A stretch of 64,000 nt of DNA from Christensenellaceae bacterium (GCA_022768945.1 JALEKY010000024.1:1-64000), one strand, 5' to 3'; shown: positions 43,222 to 52,229, numbered from the stretch's first letter. A program made the numbers and translations. Notes: generated by a model not told the origin, from the sequence alone.

Positions 43222-44172
43222 ATGAGTAAAGTTACCATTATCGGCACAGGTTCGGTCGGCGCGTCTATTTGTTATGCGATGTCCCTTAAGGGAACGGCTT
43301 CCGAAATCGTTTTAATCGATATCAACGAGAAGAAAGCGGAAGGCGAAGCACTTGACATCAGACAGGGTATGCCCTACAGCCCGCAGAATAAAATCTATGC
43401 GGGTACTTACGAAGACGCTGTCGGTTCGGACGTAGTAGTTATTACTTCGGGCATTCCGAGAAAAGCCGGCATGAGCAGACTCGATCTAGCTCAGGTCAAC
43501 GTAGACATTATGAAGTCTATCGGACCTCAGATCGTAAAATACGCTCCGGACGCGGTTTATATTATCGTTTCCAACCCCGTAGACGTTCTTACCTACGTGT
43601 TCAGAAAGATAACCGGACTCCCGGAAGAAAGAGTTATCGGTACCGGTACTCTTCTCGATACCGCGAGACTCAGAACTTCGCTCGCTTTCAACTATAATAT
43701 CAGCATGAAGAACGTTCACGCGTACGTATTCGGTGAACACGGCGACTCTCAGTTCGTTCCCTGGTCGATTTCGAATATTTCGTCCATTCCCGTTAAAGAG
43801 TATTCCAAAAGAATAGTCGGCAAGACTAACGTTCGCGAAGAGAACGTAGACTTCGACGCTATGGCTGAATTCGTTAAAAAATCCGGCGGCTGGATAATCG
43901 AAAGAAAGGGCGCGACCTTCTACGGTATCGCCGCTTGCGTAACGCACATCGTAGGCTGCATTTTCTCGGGCGTAGAAATCGCTCTTACCGTTTCCACCCT
44001 TCAGCACGGCGAATACAAAGGCGTAGACGACGTATGCCTCTCCACGCTCGCGCTCATCGGCAGACACGGCGTTTGCGGCAAATTGGCTGTTCCTCTTACC
44101 GAGGAAGAAGAAGCTAAACTTCGCAACAGCGCGGAAAAACTTAAAGAAGTTATCAATTCCGTCAAATATTGA
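43222..44172 (+). CDS. mdh: Malate dehydrogenase (LDH-like type)
   Basis: A 316-residue NAD-dependent dehydrogenase interconverting oxaloacetate and malate. The Rossmann motif is IIGTGSVGAS (6-15), catalytic His173 is in GEHGDS and Arg149 in LLDTARLR. The substrate-specificity loop reads SGIPRKAGMSR: Arg80 occupies the place of E. coli Mdh Arg81, where lactate dehydrogenases have Gln. This points to malate dehydrogenase of the LDH-like class, not L-lactate dehydrogenase, as a plain similarity search might report. First gene of the reductive succinate operon, 48 bases before fumarase. AAGGAAGG precedes the ATG. Confidence 0.85.
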   Translation: MSKVTIIGTGSVGASICYAMSLKGTASEIVLIDINEKKAEGEALDIRQGMPYSPQNKIYAGTYEDAVGSDVVVITSGIPRKAGMSRLDLAQVNVDIMKSIGPQIVKYAPDAVYIIVSNPVDVLTYVFRKITGLPEERVIGTGTLLDTARLRTSLAFNYNISMKNVHAYVFGEHGDSQFVPWSISNISSIPVKEYSKRIVGKTNVREENVDFDAMAEFVKKSGGWIIERKGATFYGIAACVTHIVGCIFSGVEIALTVSTLQHGEYKGVDDVCLSTLALIGRHGVCGKLAVPLTEEEEAKLRNSAEKLKEVINSVKY

Positions 44173-44220
44173 TTTTCATACAATAACACAATATAAGACT
44201 CATAAAACAGGAGAAAAAAT

Positions 44221-45585
44221 ATGGATTATCGCATCGAGAAAGATTCGATGGGCGAAATGAAGGTGCCCGCCGACAAATATTGGGCGGCGCAAACTCAGAG
44301 AAGCTATGAAAACTTCCGTATCGGCGGAGAGATTATGCCTCGCGAAATAACCCACGCTTTCGGCATTTTAAAGAAAGCCGCGGCTATGGCTAACTTCGCG
44401 CTCGGCAAGATGGACGAGGAAAAGAAAAACGCCATCTGCGCCGCGTGCGACGAGGTTATTTCCGGCAAATTATACGATAATTTCCCCCTTGTGGTATGGC
44501 AGACGGGCAGCGGCACTCAGTCGAACATGAACGCGAACGAAGTCATCGCCAACAGAGGAAACGAAATAGTAGGGAAGAAGCTTCTTCACCCGAACGACCA
44601 CGTCAATATGAGTCAAAGCTCTAACGACACGTTCCCCACGGCAATGCACATTTCCGCCGTACTTATTATAGAGGACAAGCTTTTCCCCGCGATGGACAAG
44701 CTTATCGATACTTTCAAAAGACTCGAAAAGGAAAACGAGGGTATCGTTAAGAGCGGAAGAACTCACCTTCAGGACGCAACGCCGATTGCTTTCTCTCAGG
44801 AAATCAGCGGCTGGCGCAATATGATAGAAAAAACGAAGGATATGCTCGAAAAGGCTCTTCCCGGGCTTAAAGAGCTCGCTCTCGGCGGCACTGCCGTCGG
44901 AACGGGACTCAACTCGCCTAAGGGTTGGGGAGAGGAAGTTGCAAAGCAGGTTTCTCTTTTAACGGGCAAACAATTCGTTACGGCAGAGAATAAATTTCAC
45001 GCTCTTACTTCCAAGGACGATATAGTATTCGCTCACGGCGCACTCAAAGCTCTCGCTTGCAACCTTATGAAGATTGCTAATGACGTAAGATGGCTCGCAA
45101 GCGGTCCTCGCGACGGGCTCGGTGAAATCTTCATTCCGGAAAACGAACCGGGCAGCTCTATAATGCCGGGTAAAGTAAACCCCACTCAGTGCGAATCTAT
45201 GACGATGGTTGCCGTTCAGGTAATTGGTAACGACGTTGCCGTAGGTATGGCGGCTTCGCAAGGCAACTTCGAACTCAACGTATTCATGCCTGTTTGTATT
45301 TATAATTTCTTGCAATCGGCAAGACTGCTTGCGGACGGAATCAACTCGTTTAACGATAAATGCGTTTCCGGAATTCGTGCAAACAGAGAAAAAATGGATC
45401 ACAACCTTCACAATTCTCTTATGCTCGTTACCGCGCTCAATCCTTATATAGGATACGACAACGCGGCTAAAACGGCAAAGACGGCGTATAAAGAAAACAT
45501 CTCTTTAAAGGAAGCTTGCGTTAAGCTCGGTTTTCTTACCGCCGAGGAGTTCGATAAGGTGTTCCACCCCGAACAGATGATTTGA
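44221..45585 (+). CDS. fumC: Fumarate hydratase, class II
   Basis: A 454-residue homotetrameric iron-free fumarase interconverting malate and fumarate. The superfamily signature GSSIMPGKVNPTQ (about 311-323, mobile catalytic Ser) is intact, and QTGSGTQSNMNANEVIANR and the SQSSNDTFPTAMH block (about 120-132) identify FumC rather than aspartate ammonia-lyase or argininosuccinate lyase. Length is typical. In this operon it supplies fumarate from malate to the reductase encoded downstream. Confidence 0.94.
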   Translation: MDYRIEKDSMGEMKVPADKYWAAQTQRSYENFRIGGEIMPREITHAFGILKKAAAMANFALGKMDEEKKNAICAACDEVISGKLYDNFPLVVWQTGSGTQSNMNANEVIANRGNEIVGKKLLHPNDHVNMSQSSNDTFPTAMHISAVLIIEDKLFPAMDKLIDTFKRLEKENEGIVKSGRTHLQDATPIAFSQEISGWRNMIEKTKDMLEKALPGLKELALGGTAVGTGLNSPKGWGEEVAKQVSLLTGKQFVTAENKFHALTSKDDIVFAHGALKALACNLMKIANDVRWLASGPRDGLGEIFIPENEPGSSIMPGKVNPTQCESMTMVAVQVIGNDVAVGMAASQGNFELNVFMPVCIYNFLQSARLLADGINSFNDKCVSGIRANREKMDHNLHNSLMLVTALNPYIGYDNAAKTAKTAYKENISLKEACVKLGFLTAEEFDKVFHPEQMI

Positions 45586-45590
45586 CGTTC

Positions 45591-45623
45591 TTATCCCGCA
45601 GCGTTTTTTTCGTTGCGGGATAA
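45591..45623 (+). other. Perfect hairpin between fumC and hdrB
   Basis: TTATCCCGCA (45591-45600) pairs with TGCGGGATAA (45614-45623); the loop contains seven T residues, but none follow the stem. It is therefore not a usual terminator and may be an mRNA processing or stability element separating the mdh-fumC part from the reductase part. Confidence 0.55.
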
Positions 45624-45664
45624 CGCACACTAATACGAATTATTTGAGGTAATAGTTTTACATT

Positions 45665-46444
45665 ATGAAATACTCATATTTTCCCGGGTGTACCCTTAAA
45701 AACAAAGCGGTAGAACTCGACGAAAGCGCAAAAAAATGCGCAAAAGCGCTCGGCGCGGAGCTTGAAGAAATAGACGAATGGCAGTGTTGCGGAGGCGTTT
45801 ATACGACGGCTAAGGACGAAATAGCCACAAAGCTCGCTTCGGTAAGGGCGCTTGCAAACACGAGAGAAAAGAACCAAAAACTCGTTACGATCTGCTCCGC
45901 TTGCCATAACGTTTTAAAACGCGTGAACGACGATATGAGGAACAACGAATACGTCCGCACCCGCGTTAACAACTACAACGCGCAAGAGGGCAAAGAGCCT
46001 TACGGCGGCGAAACGGAAGTTATTCATTATCTCGAACTTCTTCGCGACGAAATAGGCTTCGAAAACATTAAAAAAGCGGTCGTTAATCCTATCAATTTAA
46101 AGGTGGGAACGTATTACGGCTGTTTGCTTCTTCGCCCGAGCTCGGTTATGCGGATGGATAATCCCGAAAACCCGACGATACTCGAAGATTTCGTTAAAGC
46201 GATAGGCGGCACGCCTGTCGTATCTGCGCTCAGAAACGAGTGCTGCGGCGCGTATACAGCCGTTACGGATAAGCAAATAGCAAAGACGAGGAGCGAACTA
46301 ATTACTTCTTCCTACGCTAAGAAAGGCGCTGAAGTAATAGTTACGGCTTGCCCGCTTTGTATGTATAATTTGAAAGAAAACGGCGGCAAAGAAGTCGAAA
46401 TCGTGTATTTTACCGAACTTCTTGCAAAGGCGTTGGGAGTGTAA
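45665..46444 (+). CDS. hdrB: HdrB-like subunit with two CCG cysteine motifs
   Basis: A 259-residue protein of the heterodisulfide reductase B family. Both CCG domains are complete: Cys9, Cys41-Cys42, Cys77 and Cys80 in the first (C-x31-CC-x34-CxxC), and a second set at GCLL, NECCGAY and CPLC. In methanogens each such set holds a noncubane [4Fe-4S] cluster that splits a disulfide. A related CCG module forms the C-terminal half of TfrB, the FeS subunit of methanogen thiol:fumarate reductase. Here it may pass electrons from HdrA/HdrC to the fumarate reductase subunits, or reduce a still unknown disulfide. Three bases before hdrC. Confidence 0.88.
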   Translation: MKYSYFPGCTLKNKAVELDESAKKCAKALGAELEEIDEWQCCGGVYTTAKDEIATKLASVRALANTREKNQKLVTICSACHNVLKRVNDDMRNNEYVRTRVNNYNAQEGKEPYGGETEVIHYLELLRDEIGFENIKKAVVNPINLKVGTYYGCLLLRPSSVMRMDNPENPTILEDFVKAIGGTPVVSALRNECCGAYTAVTDKQIAKTRSELITSSYAKKGAEVIVTACPLCMYNLKENGGKEVEIVYFTELLAKALGV

Positions 46445-46447
46445 GCG

Positions 46448-46834
46448 ATGGATTATAATACTTTAAGCGAAAATATCAAATACATAAGCGACGTCAATAC
46501 GAAAAAATGTATGCGCTGCGGCAAATGCACCGCTACTTGCCCGAATTTCAAGGAAATGGACATTCACCCGCATCAGTTCGTTTATTTTATAGAAACGGGC
46601 AGACTGGACAGATTGCTTAAATCGCAGTCGGCGTACAAATGCCTTACCTGTTTTGCCTGCGTGGAGAGATGTCCGAGACAAGTCGAACCCGCAAAGCTGA
46701 TAGAAGCGGTCAGACTTACGCTCGTAAGGAAACAAGGCGAAAATTACTTAAAACCGGACGACGTTCCGTGCACGCTCGACGAAGAAATGCCTCAGCAGGC
46801 TATCGTATCGGCGTTCAGAAAGTATACCAAATAA
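46448..46834 (+). CDS. hdrC: HdrC-like ferredoxin subunit
   Basis: A 128-residue protein with two [4Fe-4S] motifs, CMRCGKCTATCP (about 18-29) and CLTCFACVERCP (about 65-76), the usual layout of HdrC, which wires HdrA to HdrB. It lies between hdrB and hdrA, and the C-terminal segment after residue 85 is short and polar. The 84-base gap to hdrA holds no promoter that I can see. Confidence 0.9.
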   Translation: MDYNTLSENIKYISDVNTKKCMRCGKCTATCPNFKEMDIHPHQFVYFIETGRLDRLLKSQSAYKCLTCFACVERCPRQVEPAKLIEAVRLTLVRKQGENYLKPDDVPCTLDEEMPQQAIVSAFRKYTK

Positions 46835-46918
46835 TTCCGAAAAAATGAAAGCGAGTATGGAAAAACGCCGTATTTCGCACGTTTTAAACAGATTTATATA
46901 TCAAGAGAGGACAAAGAA

Positions 46919-48904
46919 TTGCAAAGGATAGGCGTATTTATTTGTTGGTGCGGCTCGAACATAGCCGCCACGGTAGACGTGAAAAAAGTCGCTGAAGCGG
47001 CTTTGAACGAACCGGGCGTAGTGTTCTCTGCCGATTATCAGTATATGTGTTCGCAAAGCGGACAACAGCTGATGAAAGACGCGATCAAGGAGAAAGGACT
47101 TACCGGCATAGTGGTATGTTCGTGTTCCCCGAGAATGCACGAAACAACGTTCAGAAAAGCTGCGGAAAGCTGCGGCATCAACCCGTACATGGTTGAAATA
47201 GCGAACATAAGAGAACATTGTTCGTGGATACATAAAGATATAAAAGAGGCTACCGAAAAAGCTATAATACTTATGCGTACCGCGGTTGCGAAAGTCAATC
47301 TCGACAATTCGCTCACGGCAGGCACGAGCGACGTAGTTAAACGCGCTCTCGTAATCGGCGGCGGTATTGCGGGTATTCAATCCGCGCTCGATATAGCCGA
47401 AGCGGGATATGAAGTAGACATAGTCGAAAAAGCGCCTACTATCGGAGGGAAGATGGCGCAGCTCGACAAGACTTTCCCGACGCTCGACTGCGCGGCTTGT
47501 ATTCTCACGCCGAAAATGGTTGAGGCTGCAAGCAACGAAAAAATCAAAATTTATTCTTTCTCGGAAGTTGAAAGCGTAAAAGGCTTCGTAGGAAACTTTA
47601 CGGCTAAAATAAAGAAAAAGGCAAGATTCGTAGACGAAAATCTCTGCACCGGTTGCGGACTTTGTACGGAAAAATGCCCTTCGAGAAAGACTCCCAACGA
47701 ATTTAACCGCGGCATGAACACCCGTTCGGCGGTATATATTCCGTTTGCTCAGGCGGTTCCGAAGCTCGCTATAATCGATCCTACCGCATGCTTGCATTTC
47801 AAAACCGGCAAGTGCGGTCTTTGCGAGAGAAACTGCTCGGCAAAGGCAATCAAATTCGACCAGCAGGACGAATATATCGAACAGAAATACGGCGCAATCG
47901 TAGTTGCTACCGGTTTCGACACGATTAAACTCGATAACTTCGGTGAATACGGTTACAACGAAAATCCGGATGTAATCACTTCGCTCGAGCTCGAAAGACT
48001 CATGAATGCGGCAGGTCCTACCGGCGGCGTGCTTCTCCGTCCTTCGGATAAACAGCATCCTAAGAAGATCGTATTCGTTCAGTGCGTCGGTTCGAGAGGT
48101 TTGCGCCCCTGCGATAAGCCTTACTGCTCGAAGATTTGCTGTATGTATACGGCTAAACACTCCATGCTTATCCGCGAAAAATATCCCGATACCGAAGTTA
48201 CCGTATTCTATATCGACGTAAGAACGCCGGGTAAGAATTTCGACGAATTCTATCGCAGAGCGGTCGAACAGTACGGCGTTAACTATATCAAAGGTCAGGT
48301 AGGAAAAGTAGTCGAAAACGACGGTAAACTCACCGTTTACGGTTCAGACCTTCTTATGAACGAACAAGTCGTGATCGACGCCGACCTCGTGGTTCTCGCA
48401 ACCGCAATCGAACCCGACAAGACGGCTAAGAGCGTGGCTACCATGCTTACCGCAAGCATAGACACGAACAACTTCTTCACCGAAGCTCACCCCAAGCTTC
48501 GCCCTGTAGAATCTCCTACGGCGGGCGTATTCCTTTCGGGCGTATGTCAGGGACCTAAGGATATTCCCGAAACGGTAGCTCAGGCAAGCGCGGCGGCTGT
48601 TAAGGTAGTAGGTTTGTTATCCAAGGATAAACTTACCTGCAATCCGTGCGTAGCGCATTCGGACGAAATGCTCTGCAACGGCTGCTCTTCGTGCGAGAAA
48701 GTTTGCCCTTACGGCGCAATAACTTATATAAACAAAGAAGTCAACGACCACGGCAAGAGAGAGGTAAGAAGACTTGCAAGCGTAAACGAAGCGGTTTGTC
48801 AGGGCTGCGGCGCATGCACGGTTGCTTGTCCTTCCGGCGCAATGGATTTGAAAGGCTTTACGAATAAACAGATTATGGCGGAGGTTGACGCGATATGCAA
48901 GTAG
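46919..48904 (+). CDS. hdrA: HdrA-like flavin-based electron-bifurcating subunit
   Basis: A 661-residue FAD and FeS protein, the bifurcating core of Hdr complexes. The N-terminal HdrA motif IGVFICWCGSNIA carries Cys9 and Cys11; the FAD Rossmann segment VIGGGIAGIQSALDIA begins near 144; the PTIGGKMAQLDKTFPTLDCAACILTPKM block is characteristic. Four [4Fe-4S] motifs follow at about 243 (CTGCGLCTEKC), 291 (CLHF..CGLCERNC), 585 (CNGCSSCEKVC) and 627 (CQGCGACTVAC), the last pair being the ferredoxin-docking arm. The start is TTG at 46919 with GAGAGG upstream. Overlaps flxD by ten bases. Confidence 0.93.
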   Translation: MQRIGVFICWCGSNIAATVDVKKVAEAALNEPGVVFSADYQYMCSQSGQQLMKDAIKEKGLTGIVVCSCSPRMHETTFRKAAESCGINPYMVEIANIREHCSWIHKDIKEATEKAIILMRTAVAKVNLDNSLTAGTSDVVKRALVIGGGIAGIQSALDIAEAGYEVDIVEKAPTIGGKMAQLDKTFPTLDCAACILTPKMVEAASNEKIKIYSFSEVESVKGFVGNFTAKIKKKARFVDENLCTGCGLCTEKCPSRKTPNEFNRGMNTRSAVYIPFAQAVPKLAIIDPTACLHFKTGKCGLCERNCSAKAIKFDQQDEYIEQKYGAIVVATGFDTIKLDNFGEYGYNENPDVITSLELERLMNAAGPTGGVLLRPSDKQHPKKIVFVQCVGSRGLRPCDKPYCSKICCMYTAKHSMLIREKYPDTEVTVFYIDVRTPGKNFDEFYRRAVEQYGVNYIKGQVGKVVENDGKLTVYGSDLLMNEQVVIDADLVVLATAIEPDKTAKSVATMLTASIDTNNFFTEAHPKLRPVESPTAGVFLSGVCQGPKDIPETVAQASAAAVKVVGLLSKDKLTCNPCVAHSDEMLCNGCSSCEKVCPYGAITYINKEVNDHGKREVRRLASVNEAVCQGCGACTVACPSGAMDLKGFTNKQIMAEVDAICK

Positions 48905-49350
48905 AAAACGGACAATTTAAACCGACTATCGTGGCGTTTTGTTGTAACTGGTGTTCCTATGCGGGTGCAGACCTTGCGGGAACGGGCAGAATGCAATATC
49001 CCGCCGAAGTAAAAATTATAAGAGTACCCTGCTCGTGCAGAGTTAATCCCATGTTCATTTTGCGCGCGTTTCAGCGCGGAGCGGACGGCGTAATCCTTTG
49101 CGGTTGCCATCCCGGGGATTGCCACTACACGACGGGCAACTACTATGCGAGAAGACGTATGACGATGCTCTTCGATTTCCTCGACTATCTCGGAATAGAA
49201 AAAGAAAGAACGAGAGTGGAGTGGGTATCCGCGGCGGAAGGCGCAAGATTCGCGTCCGTCATGAACGACTTCGTTAAAAAGGTAACCGAACTCGGTCCCA
49301 ACAAGAGAATAACAGACCTCCGTTGCAAACCGGAAAAGGAGGGTGAATAA
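48895..49350 (+). CDS. flxD: MvhD/FlxD iron-sulfur subunit
   Basis: A 151-residue [2Fe-2S] protein of the MvhD family, the adaptor that delivers electrons from an input module (hydrogenase, formate dehydrogenase or FlxABC) to HdrA. The cysteines lie in FCCNWCSYAGAD, VPCSCRVNP and LCGCHPGDCHY, the conserved MvhD pattern. There is no hydrogenase gene next to it; instead flxCBA follow, overlapping by one base, so the input is NADH rather than hydrogen. Confidence 0.92.
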   Translation: MQVENGQFKPTIVAFCCNWCSYAGADLAGTGRMQYPAEVKIIRVPCSCRVNPMFILRAFQRGADGVILCGCHPGDCHYTTGNYYARRRMTMLFDFLDYLGIEKERTRVEWVSAAEGARFASVMNDFVKKVTELGPNKRITDLRCKPEKEGE

Positions 49351-50333
49351 TGCAGAAAGTAGTCGATATTATGAAAAAGAGGGCTCTTCAGCTTCTCGAA
49401 CAGGGAACGGTAAACCGCGTTTTAGGCTGGAAAAACGGTGATTTCACCTACGACCAGACGCCCGCCGTTTTCAATTCGAAAGAAGAAGTAAACGAGCTTG
49501 TATATAATGATTTCAGCGCGGCAAATCTTTCCAAATATCTCATAGCGGAAACCAAAAAAGAAGGCAAAATTCTTGCGTTCTTAAAGCCCTGCGATACATA
49601 CAGCTTCAATCAGCTTATAAAAGAACACCGCATTAATCGCGAGAACGTTTACGTAATCGGCGTCGAGTGTCAGGGTAAGGTGGACGTCGAAAAGGTCAGA
49701 GCTCTCGGAGCGAAAGGCGTTACCGGAGTCGAAGTCGACGGAGAAACCGTTACCGCGCACACCCTTTACGGAGATAAGACGTTTACCAAAGAAAGCGTTC
49801 TTATGGAAAAATGCCTCGCTTGCAAGGGTAAAACCCATATGGCTTACGACGAACTTATCATCGTAAACCCTGTAGAGGATAAGAAGAACGACAGATTTAA
49901 GCAGGTAGAAGAGCTTGAAAACATGACTCCCGACGAAAGATTCGCTTTCTGGCAAGGTCAGCTTTCCAAGTGCATAAGATGCAACGCCTGCAGAAACGTT
50001 TGCCCGGCGTGCAGCTGCCTTAAATGCGTGTTCGACAATCCGAATTCCGGTGTTGCAAGCAAAGCGGTGCCGGATACTTTCGAAGAACAACTCTTCCACG
50101 TAATCCGCGCGTTCCACGTTGCCGGCAGATGTACCGACTGCGGCGAATGCTCGAGAGTTTGCCCGCAGAATATTCCTCTTCACCTTCTCAACAGAAAGTT
50201 CATCAAGGATATAAATAAGTTCTACGGCGAATATCAGGCGGGTGCCGATACCGAAACCCGCGCTCCGCTCACAAACTTCACTAAAGAAGACGTAGAGCCG
50301 AGCGTCATCTCCGACAAAGGAGGTAAAGCATAA
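49350..50333 (+). CDS. flxC: FlxC-like iron-sulfur subunit (FrhB-like N-terminus plus ferredoxin domain)
   Basis: A 327-residue protein. The first 180 residues resemble the FrhB/HdrA2-associated fold (FLKPCDTYSFNQL, VYVIGVECQGK, EKCLACKGKTHM). The C-terminal part has two [4Fe-4S] motifs, CIRCNACRNVCP (about 211) and CTDCGECSRVCP (about 263), with additional cysteines CSCLKC. It corresponds to one of the two ferredoxin-type subunits of the Flx module described in Desulfovibrio. One-base overlaps with both neighbours show tight translational coupling. Confidence 0.8.
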   Translation: MQKVVDIMKKRALQLLEQGTVNRVLGWKNGDFTYDQTPAVFNSKEEVNELVYNDFSAANLSKYLIAETKKEGKILAFLKPCDTYSFNQLIKEHRINRENVYVIGVECQGKVDVEKVRALGAKGVTGVEVDGETVTAHTLYGDKTFTKESVLMEKCLACKGKTHMAYDELIIVNPVEDKKNDRFKQVEELENMTPDERFAFWQGQLSKCIRCNACRNVCPACSCLKCVFDNPNSGVASKAVPDTFEEQLFHVIRAFHVAGRCTDCGECSRVCPQNIPLHLLNRKFIKDINKFYGEYQAGADTETRAPLTNFTKEDVEPSVISDKGGKA

Positions 50334-51373
50334 TGTTGAAAATCAATAAAAGCAACCTCGAAAAGCTCTTTAACGCTATATCGGAGAAGCAGAATTTATA
50401 CATTCCCTGCAACGTAAACGGCAAGACCAATTACGCTGTTTACGGCGAGGGCGCACAGGTTGACCTTGAAACTTTAAAGACGGTTAAATCTGCAAAGGAA
50501 GTATTCTTCCCTCAGTGCGAAGACATAGTTTCGTTCAAGAGAAACGGTAAAGCCGTAGAGGTTATCGACGTAAGAAAGGAAAGCGAAGATTTCACCGTTT
50601 TCGGCGTTCGCGCATGCGATCTTAAGAGTTTTGAAATTCTCGATACCGTATTCCTTTCCGAACCCGTAGATACGTATTATCAGACGAAGAGAGAACACGG
50701 AACGGTAGTAACTCTCGCTTGTAATTATCCCGAAGAATCCTGCTTCTGCCATACGTTCGGAATAAACGCTTCCGAGCCGAAAGGAGACGTTACTTGTTGG
50801 TTTGCAGGCGATTTCCTTTATTGGCAGGCTAATACAGAAAAGGGCTTAAATCTCACAAAAACCGTTGAATCCTTATTCGAAAAAGCTACGGCGAAAGACG
50901 AGAAAGAGGTTGAAACGGAAAAGAAAGAAATAGAAAAAAGAACGGAAAAACTTCCTCTTTACGACCTTACGACGGAAGGTTGGGGAAAGGACTCCGTACT
51001 TCTCGAAAAATTCAATTCGCCTCTTTGGCAGTCTCTTTCCGAGGCGTGCCTCGGCTGCGGCGCATGCACGTTCGTCTGCCCCACGTGTCAGTGTTACGAT
51101 ATTAAGGATTTCGATAAGGGACACGGCATACAGCGTTATCGTTGCTGGGACTCCTGCATGTACAACGACTTCACTATGATGGCCCACGGAACGCCCCGTC
51201 CCACGCAGATGCAGCGTTTCCGTCAGAGATTTATGCATAAGCTCGTATATTATCCTAAGAACAACGAAGGAACGTTCGGTTGCGTAGGTTGCGGCAGATG
51301 CGTAGAAAAATGCCCCATTCATATGAATATAACCAAGGTAATGAAAGCGTTCGGAGGAAAGAAAAATGACTAA
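50333..51373 (+). CDS. flxB: FlxB-like iron-sulfur subunit (AsrA-like)
   Basis: A 346-residue protein resembling AsrA, the ferredoxin-type subunit of anaerobic sulfite reductase, and FlxB. It has the FGVRACDLKSFEILD and ACNYPEESCFCHTFG blocks of this family and two C-terminal [4Fe-4S] motifs, CLGCGACTFVCPTCQC (about 239) and CVGCGRCVEKCP (about 315). No siroheme subunit (AsrC) is nearby, so a sulfite reductase is unlikely. Expected to connect FlxA to FlxC/FlxD. Overlaps flxA by eight bases. Confidence 0.82.
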   Translation: MLKINKSNLEKLFNAISEKQNLYIPCNVNGKTNYAVYGEGAQVDLETLKTVKSAKEVFFPQCEDIVSFKRNGKAVEVIDVRKESEDFTVFGVRACDLKSFEILDTVFLSEPVDTYYQTKREHGTVVTLACNYPEESCFCHTFGINASEPKGDVTCWFAGDFLYWQANTEKGLNLTKTVESLFEKATAKDEKEVETEKKEIEKRTEKLPLYDLTTEGWGKDSVLLEKFNSPLWQSLSEACLGCGACTFVCPTCQCYDIKDFDKGHGIQRYRCWDSCMYNDFTMMAHGTPRPTQMQRFRQRFMHKLVYYPKNNEGTFGCVGCGRCVEKCPIHMNITKVMKAFGGKKND

Positions 51374-52190
51374 TGACAGACTTATACCGGTGCCGGGCGT
51401 TATAACCGAAATAAGAAGGGATACTCCCGACGTAAAAACTTTCAGAGTAGTAGGGCGTGACGGTAAAAAACCGTTCGTCAACATACCCGGTCAATGCGCG
51501 ATGGTATCCGTACCTGGCGTAGGCGAATCCATGTTCTCCGTAACATCCTCGCCCGAAACTCCGTATATGGAGTTTTCCATTAAAAAATGCGGATGCGTTA
51601 CAGAATGGCTCCACTCTGCGGAAGTAGGCACCGAAATAACCGTAAGAGGACCTTTCGGAAACGGCTTCCCCGTCAATACCGAATTCAAAGGTAAAAACCT
51701 TGTATTCATTGCCGGAGGTATCGGTCTCGCTCCTCTTCGTTCGGTAATCAACTACGTAAGAGCGAACAGAGCCGATTACGGTAAGGTAACCGTCGTTTAC
51801 GGTTCGAGATCAAAAGACGACCTCGTCGATTTCGAAGAAATTAAGAACGAATGGGCTAACGAGAAAGATTTTACAGTATATCTGACAATCGACCGTCCGC
51901 AGGACACATGGGACGGACACGTAGGTTTCGTACCCGCATACGTAAAAGAGTTGAATCTCAGAACGAGTGACACCGTAATCCTCTGCGGTCCTCCGATAAT
52001 GATTAAGTTCACGCTTGCGGCTCTTATCGAACTCGGGTTTGAAAAAACTCAGGTTTACACCACTATGGAGCTTCGCATGAAATGCGGCATAGGCAAGTGC
52101 GGCAGATGCAACATAGGCGATAAATATGTCTGCAAGGACGGACCTGTTTTCCGTTGTGATCAGATAGACGAAATGCCTAACGAATATTAA
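51366..52190 (+). CDS. flxA: FlxA-like NAD(P)H:acceptor oxidoreductase subunit (AsrB/DHOD-B type)
   Basis: A 274-residue FAD and NAD(P)H-binding subunit. The ferredoxin-reductase FAD domain occupies about 1-105 (GQCAMVSVPG; the T-x-x-G phosphate loop VRGPFGNGFP), the NAD domain about 110-220 (FIAGGIGLAPLRSVINY, VVYGSRSKDDL, ILCGPPIMIKF). A C-terminal [2Fe-2S] cluster is formed by C-x4-C-x2-C-x7-C in MKCGIGKCGRCNIGDKYVC. It is the entry point for electrons from NADH in the Flx-Hdr module. Confidence 0.9.
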   Translation: MTNDRLIPVPGVITEIRRDTPDVKTFRVVGRDGKKPFVNIPGQCAMVSVPGVGESMFSVTSSPETPYMEFSIKKCGCVTEWLHSAEVGTEITVRGPFGNGFPVNTEFKGKNLVFIAGGIGLAPLRSVINYVRANRADYGKVTVVYGSRSKDDLVDFEEIKNEWANEKDFTVYLTIDRPQDTWDGHVGFVPAYVKELNLRTSDTVILCGPPIMIKFTLAALIELGFEKTQVYTTMELRMKCGIGKCGRCNIGDKYVCKDGPVFRCDQIDEMPNEY

Positions 52191-52229
52191 TACGCTCGAA
52201 CAGATTGTTTTGGAGGTCACTATTTTAAA

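Noticed and set aside
43222-44172. L-lactate dehydrogenase reading of the first gene in the succinate operon
   Set aside because: The specificity loop has Arg80 rather than Gln and the context is fumarase and fumarate reductase, so malate dehydrogenase fits better.
48895-50333. F420-linked hydrogenase (MvhD and FrhB-like domains)
   Set aside because: No NiFe hydrogenase large or small subunit gene is in the operon; the NAD-binding FlxA offers a consistent electron source.
49350-52190. Anaerobic sulfite reductase (asrA/asrB-like genes)
   Set aside because: No siroheme-containing AsrC is present and the genes are fused by overlaps to MvhD/FlxD and HdrA, which points to a Flx-Hdr module.
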